NCBI GenBank assembly: GCA_020628755.1
Contig: JAHDEQ010000164.1
Coordinates: forward strand, 1 to 9,886
Source of the DNA: Saprospiraceae bacterium
Lineage (GTDB): Bacteria > Bacteroidota > Bacteroidia > Chitinophagales > Saprospiraceae
DNA: 9,886 bases
Reading direction: 5' to 3'
The stretch's first letter is position 1, and the number at the start of each line of letters is the position of its first letter. Both the position numbers and the translations under genes were made by a program. Under the pieces are notes generated by a model. That model was not told where the DNA came from. It did no database searches and saw only the letters and a list, made by a program, of their open reading frames with translations. Below are positions 1 to 5,334 of the stretch, in pieces.

Positions 1-1169
1 CAAAATTCTATTCCTCCGCCTAGCGCAATATACTCTGCTCGAAAAATATGAGATTTGAGTGTAATGCCTGTAAAAAATTTACTTTCCATTTTTCCCATAG
101 GTGGAAAATAATAACGAGAAGTGAGTTTGAAATAAACAGGAAAAGGTTCTTGTAAAGAAAAATCTCCCACATAATAACCTGCTAATAAACGAACCGTCCA
201 ATTGCCAAACAAAAATTCATTGGCAAGGCTTATCGCTAGGCGACTCGCCAAGCGATGCGCTTCGGATGGGGAATGTGCATTGAAGGTGTGCAAAGCAAAT
301 CGAAAATCCGCAGGATGATATTCATATTCTAAACCAATGGATGCTTTGTTTTTGCGATTCAGAAAATAGTTGACTGCAGCCGAAGCAATATAAACAGGAT
401 AGCGTGGCCCTCCAATAATATAAGCCTCCCGAAATGCCATCGTATAAGCCAAACTTGCTTTCCATTTTTCGATTCGTTTTTTGCTGGTGTTGTGTTGGAT
501 GTAATCTTCTTCATGTAGCGGATTTGGAAAATATCGAAATCCTAAAGTCAAAACTGGAATATTGATACCAAAATTGGGCAACTGTGCGCCACCATTTGAG
601 AAGTGCATCAATCCACCACCAAAAGTCAACGCATATTGATTAGAAGGTTTATACGTCAATCCCCATTTGAAAAGAGTCGCATTATTGAGCCTTGAACCAA
701 TAGCATTGTTGATAGGATTATCAATAGGATGGTAATAAGTCGGCAACCAAGCGACACCCGAGCCCACATGAAAATAACCATTCCACTTTTTTTGATGCTT
801 TAGAAAGTTGAGCATTAAGTTGGGGATAATTCCAAAAGCAGAGCCAAAAACGTCATTTTCTCCTAAATCAAAATAGATAAATGACAATCCAAACAAGGGA
901 TATTTTTGCAATTCATGCCAATCTTTTTGACCATGTGTTTGCCATTGATAATTGACTTGGATTCCAATAGAAGTTTCTTTGACTTCAAAGGAAGTTTCGT
1001 CGGTATGTGGAATGATTTTTCCTCGTAAGATAGAAGTTTCAACAGCTTGCCCTTTGGGAAATTGGGCATGGATGGAATTGATATTGAAAAGAAACCATAT
1101 TAAAAGTAAACATCGAATCACCTTTTGTTTAAGAAGAAACTCACTTTTTTGTTTAAAGGAACTCAACAT
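1..1169 (-). CDS. PagL-like lipid A deacylase family outer-membrane protein (acyloxyacyl hydrolase family), 3' end cut by window edge
   Basis: An open frame runs from ATG 1169-1167 to the left edge: 389 codons without a stop, plus two bases (TG) of the next codon. It begins with a signal peptide (hydrophobic stretch about residues 18-30, ending SIHA-Q near 35/36); a GTG at codon 17 would give a shorter signal peptide. The body has alternating beta-strand character. Residues 189-203 carry the PagL-type signature HFSN...PNxGIN, and the end (KSHIFRAEYIALGGGIEF) looks like the closing strand of an outer-membrane barrel, so the missing codon is probably the stop. PagL enzymes remove the 3-O acyl chain from lipid A in the outer leaflet; their triad is His-x-Ser plus a Glu 14 residues after the His. 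Here His189 and Ser191 are present but position 203 is Asn. The protein is more than twice the length of classical PagL. It lies 72 bases after hutH on the same strand, with no clear promoter between them. Family is fairly sure; activity is uncertain. Confidence 0.8.
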   Translation of the reverse strand, partial: MLSSFKQKSEFLLKQKVIRCLLLIWFLFNINSIHAQFPKGQAVETSILRGKIIPHTDETSFEVKETSIGIQVNYQWQTHGQKDWHELQKYPLFGLSFIYFDLGENDVFGSAFGIIPNLMLNFLKHQKKWNGYFHVGSGVAWLPTYYHPIDNPINNAIGSRLNNATLFKWGLTYKPSNQYALTFGGGLMHFSNGGAQLPNFGINIPVLTLGFRYFPNPLHEEDYIQHNTSKKRIEKWKASLAYTMAFREAYIIGGPRYPVYIASAAVNYFLNRKNKASIGLEYEYHPADFRFALHTFNAHSPSEAHRLASRLAISLANEFLFGNWTVRLLAGYYVGDFSLQEPFPVYFKLTSRYYFPPMGKMESKFFTGITLKSHIFRAEYIALGGGIEF

Positions 1170-1230
1170 TTAAAGTAATGTATAACTTTACTAAACTCTT
1201 CCCATCTTCTATCAATCCCGCAAGTTTAGG

Positions 1231-1255
1231 AAAGTATATTTTTAAAGTATATTTT
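1231..1255. repeat. Short tandem repeat at the hutH stop codon
   Basis: AAAGTATATTTT occurs at 1231-1242 and again at 1244-1255, a period of 13 bases. The hutH stop codon (1244-1242 on the minus strand) sits at the junction, so the last three hutH codons are repeated just beyond the stop. It looks like a small slippage duplication; no function is implied. Confidence 0.75.
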
Positions 1256-2744
1256 CTAAATCCAATCCTTTCAAAAATTCAACAGTTAGGTGCATATCTG
1301 TACTCAAGATACGGTCATTTTGAAGTGTCGGTACTTTTTGGCGGTAAGCCTGATAGATGTTTTCAATAGTACCTGAAGATTTCATTGGTCTTCTAAAATC
1401 TAAGGCTTGCATAGCCGTCATAAACTCGATAGCTAAAACGGACTCTACATTATTTACGACTTTCAATGCTTTGGTAGCTGCATTGGCAGCCATACTAACG
1501 TGATCTTCTTGTCCATTGCTCGAAACTATAGAATCAATCGAAGCAGGAGTACAATATTGCTTGTTTTGACTTACAATCGAAGCAGCCGTATATTGAGGAA
1601 TCATGAGTCCAGAATGCAAACCTGCTTTTGGAGTCAAAAAAGCAGTAAGCCCTCGAATACCAGAAATCAATTGATACGTTCTTCGTTCCGAAATACTACC
1701 CAACTCTGCTATTGCAATCGCCAAATAATCCAAGGGCAAAGCCAATGGTTGTGCATGAAAATTACCTCCCGAAAGTATAGCATCTGTTTCTGGAAACAGA
1801 TTGGGATTGTCAGTTACAGCATTAATTTCTCGTTCAAAAACAGATTCAATATAAGTCAAAGCATCATAGCTCGCTCCATGTACTTGTGGCACACAACGAA
1901 AAGCATAAGGGTCTTGAACATTTACTTTGTGATTATTTGCAATTTCACTTCCTGCTAATAAATGTCTAATCCTTTTGGCAACTTCAATTTGTCCTTGATG
2001 GTGACGAATGGTATGCAAACGTTCATCGAAAGGAGTCAAGCGACAATCAAAAGCGTCTATAGAAGTAGCTGCACTTAGATTAGCTAATTGTAGCAAGCGT
2101 TGGCTTTTGTGTAAACAAAATACGCCATAAGCTGCCGAAAACTGTGTTCCATTAAGGAGGGCTAAACCTTCTTTGGGCTTGAGCTTGAGGGGAGTCCAGC
2201 CTAATTCTTGATTGACTTTTGCTGCATCTTGTTTTTGCCCTTTGTACCAAACTTCTCCTAAACCTATCAAAGGCAAACTCAAATGTGCCAATGGAGCTAA
2301 ATCACCCGATGCGCCTAGTGAACCCTGTGTATAAAGAACGGGTAAAACATCGTGGTTAAAAAAATCAATTAAACGCTGAATTGTAGTTGGTCGAATGGCT
2401 GAATGCCCGTAAGAAAGGCTTTGTATTTTTAAAAATAAAATATAGCGCACTAGCTCCAAAGGAACGGTCTCTCCCATGCCGCAGGCATGGGATTGCACCA
2501 AATTTGACTGCAACTGCTCTATTTCTTCATCCGAAATTTTAATATTACACAAAGAACCAAAACCTGTATTGATGCCATAATACAAAGCATCTCCTGCACT
2601 TAATTTTTTATCTAAAAAAGCACAGCATTGTTCTACTCTTTGCAAAGCATCATCTGAAAGTTTAAGAGAAAATCTATTTGAGACAACTTCGCCTACTTGT
2701 TTTATAGTAAGTTTTGCAGCGTTTATTTGATGGATTTGTGTCAT
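1242..2744 (-). CDS. hutH: Histidine ammonia-lyase (EC 4.3.1.3)
   Basis: This 500-residue cytosolic enzyme deaminates L-histidine to trans-urocanate and ammonia, the first step of histidine degradation. Length is usual for the family (about 500-510). Seen in the sequence: the Ala-Ser-Gly triplet at 145-147, inside GSLGASGDLAPL, which cyclises into the MIO electrophile; the catalytic Tyr56 in YGINTGFG; Ser85-His86, the pair typical of histidine rather than tyrosine or phenylalanine lyases; LLNGT at 196-200; QDPYAFRCVPQVHG at 277-290; DNPNLF at 312-317; and NGQEDH at 410-415. The ATG at 2744 is supported by a TAnnTTTG promoter 25 bases upstream. No other hut gene (hutU, hutI, hutG) is in the window, so the rest of the pathway must lie elsewhere if present. 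The PagL-like gene follows on the same strand. A perfect 9-bp inverted repeat spans codons 85-91. Confidence 0.97.
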   Translation of the reverse strand: MTQIHQINAAKLTIKQVGEVVSNRFSLKLSDDALQRVEQCCAFLDKKLSAGDALYYGINTGFGSLCNIKISDEEIEQLQSNLVQSHACGMGETVPLELVRYILFLKIQSLSYGHSAIRPTTIQRLIDFFNHDVLPVLYTQGSLGASGDLAPLAHLSLPLIGLGEVWYKGQKQDAAKVNQELGWTPLKLKPKEGLALLNGTQFSAAYGVFCLHKSQRLLQLANLSAATSIDAFDCRLTPFDERLHTIRHHQGQIEVAKRIRHLLAGSEIANNHKVNVQDPYAFRCVPQVHGASYDALTYIESVFEREINAVTDNPNLFPETDAILSGGNFHAQPLALPLDYLAIAIAELGSISERRTYQLISGIRGLTAFLTPKAGLHSGLMIPQYTAASIVSQNKQYCTPASIDSIVSSNGQEDHVSMAANAATKALKVVNNVESVLAIEFMTAMQALDFRRPMKSSGTIENIYQAYRQKVPTLQNDRILSTDMHLTVEFLKGLDLENIL

Positions 2745-2769
2745 TAATGTTCGTTGTTTTTATAGCTTT

Positions 2770-2777
2770 CAAAAATA
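2770..2777 (-). promoter_or_regulatory. Candidate Bacteroidota-type promoter for hutH
   Basis: On the minus strand 2777-2770 reads TATTTTTG, an exact match to the TAnnTTTG -7 element of Bacteroidota. The -33 region has only a weak TTTA at about 2800-2797. Transcription would start near 2764, leaving a leader of about 20 bases before the ATG. Confidence 0.5.
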
Positions 2778-2826
2778 CAAAAAAGATAGTTATGAATAAA
2801 GGGTGAGGTGGCAATAGTTAATTTGT

Positions 2827-2857
2827 TTTAACGAGCCTCGTTAAACATACGTTAAAC
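2827..2857. promoter_or_regulatory. Operator-like palindrome plus a third half-site
   Basis: TTTAACGA (2827-2834) and TCGTTAAA (2838-2845) form a perfect 8-bp inverted repeat around GCC. The right half recurs as a direct repeat: CGTTAAAC at 2839-2846 and at 2850-2857, an 11-base spacing (about one helical turn). The block ends 6 bases before the TAAATTTG element at 2864, a position where a bound regulator could act on the ompH promoter. That it is an operator is inference; the regulator is unknown. Confidence 0.45.
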
Positions 2858-2863
2858 CTAAAG

Positions 2864-2871
2864 TAAATTTG
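2864..2871 (+). promoter_or_regulatory. Candidate promoter for the first ompH gene
   Basis: TAAATTTG is an exact TAnnTTTG -7 match; no good TTG or TTTG stands at the -33 distance. A second exact match, TAATTTTG at 2991-2998, lies closer to the gene and is an alternative, also with a weak -33 region. Confidence 0.4.
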
Positions 2872-3070
2872 TGCAAAATATTTAGTATAACTCGTTCATA
2901 TATAAAACGTTACAAGCATTCTGAACAACTATATAGAAAAATTGTCATGCAACTTTTGAAAAAGCAGTATGGTCTAATACTATAAATTTCTAATTTTGTT
3001 AAAAATTACATTAATCAAAAATTTCTTAAACCTTAAAAATCATATACTCATGCAAAATACAAGATGCACA

Positions 3071-3586
3071 ATGCTCACAAAAAAATTAGTTTTCTTATTT
3101 GCTATGGTAGCCTGTTTGTCGTTTGGCTCTTATGCACAACGTATTGCTTCGGTTGATGTAGCGGCCATACTCGAAAGTATGCCCGAATACAGCAAAGCCC
3201 AAAGCGACCTTGATAAAACGGCAGCAAAATGGCGACAAGAAATCGCTGTAGAGTACGACAAAATCAAAGGTATGTATAATAAATACCAAGCCGAACAAGT
3301 TTTGTTAAGCGACGACATGAGACAACAAAAGGAAGACGAAATCATGGAGGCAGAAAAGAGTGTACGAGAAATGCAAAAAAGAAAATTTGGCCCCGAAGGT
3401 TCTTTATTCAAAAAGCGTCAAGATTTGGTGCGCCCGATTCAGGAAAAAGTGTATAGTGCTATTGAAGATTATGCCGACCAAAAAGGCTATGACTTTATTT
3501 TTGATAAAGGTAGTGCTTCTGGGATGATTTTCGCCAACCCACAATACGACAAAACAGATGATATAAAATCAAAGTTAGGCTTATAA
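3071..3586 (+). CDS. ompH: OmpH/Skp-family periplasmic chaperone, first of a tandem pair
   Basis: Skp/OmpH proteins are trimeric periplasmic chaperones that hold unfolded outer-membrane proteins on the way to the BAM machinery. From the ATG at 3071 the product has 171 residues, the usual size and close to the 170 of its neighbour. It starts with a clean signal peptide (LTKK, then a hydrophobic run, cleavage around SYA-Q at 22/23). The mature part opens with RIASVDVAAILESMPEYSKA, the short beta strand and helix of the family. A long charged, Lys/Glu/Gln-rich segment (about residues 45-125), expected to form the coiled-coil tentacle, follows, and then the closing strand GYDFIFDKG. ATG 3050 (MQNTRCT added) is a possible alternative start; a TTG at 2996 is unlikely because it overlaps a promoter-like element. 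In many Bacteroidota bamA lies directly upstream; here hutH does, on the opposite strand. Confidence 0.92.
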   Translation: MLTKKLVFLFAMVACLSFGSYAQRIASVDVAAILESMPEYSKAQSDLDKTAAKWRQEIAVEYDKIKGMYNKYQAEQVLLSDDMRQQKEDEIMEAEKSVREMQKRKFGPEGSLFKKRQDLVRPIQEKVYSAIEDYADQKGYDFIFDKGSASGMIFANPQYDKTDDIKSKLGL

Positions 3587-3602
3587 AATCCCTTATATTC
3601 CC

Positions 3603-3610
3603 TATCTTTG
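3603..3610 (+). promoter_or_regulatory. Candidate promoter for the second ompH gene
   Basis: TATCTTTG, followed by CA, matches the TAnnTTTG -7 consensus exactly and is the form most often seen in Bacteroidota. It lies 17 bases after the first ompH stop codon. Transcription would start near 3616, about 88 bases before the next ATG. The -33 box is poor. It suggests the second ompH can be transcribed on its own. Confidence 0.5.
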
Positions 3611-3624
3611 CAACCTTAAAATAA

Positions 3625-3647
3625 GATTGTGAACACAATCCTGTTCA
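3625..3647 (+). promoter_or_regulatory. Overlapping alternative hairpins in the leader of the second ompH gene
   Basis: GATTGTG (3625-3631) and CACAATC (3634-3640) form a 7-bp inverted repeat with a 2-base centre. TGAACA (3630-3635) can instead pair with TGTTCA (3642-3647). The two pairings share bases and exclude each other. As DNA the first could be an operator; as RNA they could switch. Either role is inference. Confidence 0.35.
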
Positions 3648-3703
3648 TATTTTATTTTATCAGAATTAATAGACTTTTTTAGAAAATTCAAAACATACTT
3701 AAT

Positions 3704-4216
3704 ATGACTAAAATTATGAAAACCTGTATCATGCTTTTTGTTTTTGTTAGCATGGTAACAGTAGCACAAGCTCAAAAATTTGGTTATGTCAATTCACAAG
3801 CCTTGCTTGCCGAAATGGCTGACGTTAAACAAGCACGAAGTGAGCTGGAAACACTTGAAAAACAATTACGGGCCAAAGGTCAAGGTATGCTAACCGAGTT
3901 GCAAACCAAATACCAAGAAGTACAAAAAAGAGTTGCAGAAGGTGCTTTGTCGCCAAAACAACAAGAAGAGGAAGCAACTAAATTGCGTACAGAAGAGGCA
4001 AAAATTGCTCAATACGAGCAAGACATGATTAAAAAAATTCAAGAGAAAGAAGCGACTCTCTTGCAACCCATTTTGGATAAAGTAAATACTGCTATCAAAA
4101 ATGTGGCTGAAGAAAATGGCTATACTTTTATCTTTGACTCTAGCACTCAAATCTTGTTGTACGCTCAAGAAAGTACAGATGTGAGTAGTTTGGTAAAAAC
4201 GAAGTTAGGCATCTAA
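3704..4216 (+). CDS. ompH: OmpH/Skp-family periplasmic chaperone, second of a tandem pair
   Basis: A 170-residue paralogue of the preceding gene. The signal peptide (TKIMKTCIMLFVFVSMVTVAQA-Q, cleavage near 23/24) has a Cys at residue 8, but no lipobox. The mature protein begins KFGYVNSQALLAEM, then has a Glu/Gln/Lys-rich coiled-coil region (about residues 40-120) containing SPKQQEEEATKLRTEE, then the closing family strand GYTFIFDSS near residue 140. ATG 3716 (four codons downstream) would also give a good signal peptide. Both paralogues end in a similar KLGL/KLGI tail. Tandem ompH genes are common in this phylum and probably form separate or mixed trimers. A gap of 117 bases with its own promoter element separates it from the first copy; murI follows after 85 bases. 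Confidence 0.93.
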   Translation: MTKIMKTCIMLFVFVSMVTVAQAQKFGYVNSQALLAEMADVKQARSELETLEKQLRAKGQGMLTELQTKYQEVQKRVAEGALSPKQQEEEATKLRTEEAKIAQYEQDMIKKIQEKEATLLQPILDKVNTAIKNVAEENGYTFIFDSSTQILLYAQESTDVSSLVKTKLGI

Positions 4217-4228
4217 TTTTAAAACATC

Positions 4229-4247
4229 GAAAATGTTTAGCATTTTC
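4229..4247 (+). other. Short AT-rich hairpin after the second ompH stop codon
   Basis: GAAAATG (4229-4235) and CATTTTC (4241-4247) form a 7-bp inverted repeat with loop TTTAG, starting 13 bases after the stop codon. No T-run follows, so it is a weak terminator at best and may simply protect the mRNA end. Confidence 0.35.
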
Positions 4248-4266
4248 TAATTGAATAAAATTTATA

Positions 4267-4301
4267 GTGCCGTGAGCGTAGCTCATGGCACTTGCTTTTT
4301 T
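4267..4301 (+). terminator. Intrinsic terminator or attenuator abutting the murI start codon
   Basis: GTGCCGTGAGC (4267-4277), loop GTA, and GCTCATGGCAC (4281-4291) make an 11-bp stem with one G-T wobble, followed by TTGCTTTTTT (4292-4301). This has the full shape of a rho-independent terminator for the ompH genes. The last T is directly next to the murI ATG at 4302, so transcripts reading into murI must pass it. I see no TAnnTTTG promoter between the hairpin and murI. Confidence 0.8.
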
Positions 4302-5111
4302 ATGACAAATCACTCCCCTCAGCAACCGATTGGCGTTTTTGATTCGGGTATTGGTGGCCTTACAGTAGTCAATGCTATCGTAAAGCACTTGCCTAAGGAA
4401 GAAATTATATACTTTGGCGATACAGCGCACCTACCTTATGGCGACAAGTCTGCCGATGCGATTCGGTATTATTGTATCCGAATTGTAAAGTTTCTTTTAG
4501 AAAAGAACTGCAAAATGATTGTATTTGCTTGCAATTCGGCTGCTTCGGCTGCATTTCGTATTTTAGTAGATTTCTTTCAAGGACAAGCCCTTTTTGTCAA
4601 TGTTGTTGACCCCTTGATACAAACCGTTGCTCAACAAGATTTTAAAAAAGTTGGTATTATAGCAACCAAAGCAACCATTCGTTCCGATGTTTATCGTTTA
4701 AAATTATTGGAGAAAAAACCTGAGCTTCAAGTACATTCTTTGGCAACGCCTTTGCTAGTTCCGATGATAGAAGAAGGCTATATACAAAACAATATTAGCG
4801 ATGCCATCATCGCTAATTATCTTTCACAAAAAGGTTTTCAGAATATAGATGCTTTGCTTTTAGCTTGTACGCACTATCCTTTGATTAAGAAAAATATCAT
4901 TTCTTATTTTGACGAGCAAGTACAAGTATATGACTCCACCGACGTTGTCGCTTATCAAATGCGGGAGCAATTGGAACAATACCAATTGCTCAACGACCAA
5001 AAACGCCAGCCACACCAATTTTTTGTTTCTGATTATACTGACTCTTTTGAGGAAACAACAAAACTTTTTTATCAAGAAAAAATTCATCTCGAACAAAGTA
5101 ATATTTGGTAG
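4302..5111 (+). CDS. murI: Glutamate racemase (EC 5.1.1.3)
   Basis: MurI interconverts L- and D-glutamate in the cytosol without a cofactor and supplies D-Glu for the peptidoglycan stem peptide. From the ATG at 4302 it has 269 residues, the normal length. Seen: IGVFDSGIGGLTV (Asp14-Ser15), YFGDTAHLPYG at 37-47, the first catalytic Cys77 in ACNSAAS, and the second catalytic Cys189 in ACTHYPL, with VSDY and a C-terminal helical tail closing the protein. An in-frame TTG at 4251 would add 17 residues encoded by the terminator hairpin; they resemble nothing in the family and I reject that start. The gene follows the ompH pair, as is usual in Bacteroidota. Two perfect 10-bp inverted repeats lie inside it (4794-4817 and 4965-4991). 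Expression probably depends on read-through of the hairpin just upstream or on a promoter I cannot recognise. Confidence 0.96.
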   Translation: MTNHSPQQPIGVFDSGIGGLTVVNAIVKHLPKEEIIYFGDTAHLPYGDKSADAIRYYCIRIVKFLLEKNCKMIVFACNSAASAAFRILVDFFQGQALFVNVVDPLIQTVAQQDFKKVGIIATKATIRSDVYRLKLLEKKPELQVHSLATPLLVPMIEEGYIQNNISDAIIANYLSQKGFQNIDALLLACTHYPLIKKNIISYFDEQVQVYDSTDVVAYQMREQLEQYQLLNDQKRQPHQFFVSDYTDSFEETTKLFYQEKIHLEQSNIW

Positions 5112-5162
5112 CAGGAAGATTGGTACTATTATTTGGTTCTTTGACTTTTTCCGTAAAAATAT

Positions 5163-5224
5163 TTCCATTCAAATCTAAAATCATTCACTTCCTGCGGTCG
5201 TTCTCTCTTTTATTTTGAATGGAA
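5163..5224. repeat. 11-bp inverted repeat with a 40-base centre, downstream of murI
   Basis: TTCCATTCAAA (5163-5173) is the exact reverse complement of TTTGAATGGAA (5214-5224). The centre contains the GC-richer CCTGCGGTCG in an otherwise AT-rich spacer. It starts 51 bases after the murI stop codon. It could be the folded 3' end of the murI mRNA or a small dispersed element; no coding function is apparent. Confidence 0.55.
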
Positions 5225-5245
5225 CATGGAATTTGTCAAAGAAGG

Positions 5246-5282
5246 CTATATTTTCCTAATTAAAAAATCTTCTAAAATATAG
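5246..5282. repeat. 9-bp inverted repeat upstream of the unknown gene
   Basis: CTATATTTT (5246-5254) pairs exactly with AAAATATAG (5274-5282) across 19 bases; GAAG (5241-5244) and CTTC (5269-5272) add a competing pairing. It lies 30 bases before the promoter element at 5312, so it may be a regulator site or a weak 3' structure of the upstream transcript. Confidence 0.45.
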
Positions 5283-5311
5283 TAAGTGTATCTTTAACAC
5301 AAAATTATGCG

Positions 5312-5319
5312 TACCTTTG
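5312..5319 (+). promoter_or_regulatory. Candidate promoter for the unknown gene, which decides its start
   Basis: TACCTTTG is an exact TAnnTTTG -7 element, with TTTA (5293-5296 region) as a weak -33. Transcription would start near 5325. The TTG at 5317 lies inside this element, so the downstream GTG at 5335 is the better start codon, with a leader of only about 10 bases. Confidence 0.45.
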
Positions 5320-5334
5320 AAAAAAGCCTGCAAC

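Larger units (their letters stand above)
2745..3070. other. Divergent intergenic region between hutH and the first ompH gene
   Basis: These 326 bases hold no credible gene; the longest ATG-started frame I noticed (from 2947) is 12 codons. They contain the hutH promoter element on the minus strand, a palindrome with an extra half-site (2827-2857), and two exact TAnnTTTG elements on the plus strand (2864-2871 and 2991-2998). If the first is used, the ompH leader is nearly 200 bases, which is long. The region is very AT-rich around 2880-3050. Confidence 0.6.

Noticed and set aside
863..1069. 68-codon open frame on the minus strand
   Set aside because: It is a shifted frame within the PagL-like gene, which is supported by a signal peptide and family motifs.
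1500..1958. 152-codon open frame on the plus strand
   Set aside because: It is antisense to the middle of hutH, whose protein is clearly conserved; its product has no recognisable pattern.
4251..4301. TTG-started N-terminal extension of murI
   Set aside because: The 17 added residues are encoded by the terminator hairpin and T-run and do not match the family; ATG 4302 gives the normal length.
4860..5184. Overlapping small open frames on the minus strand at the end of murI
   Set aside because: They mostly overlap the conserved murI coding sequence in antisense, and the non-overlapping part (5112-5184) shows no known motif.
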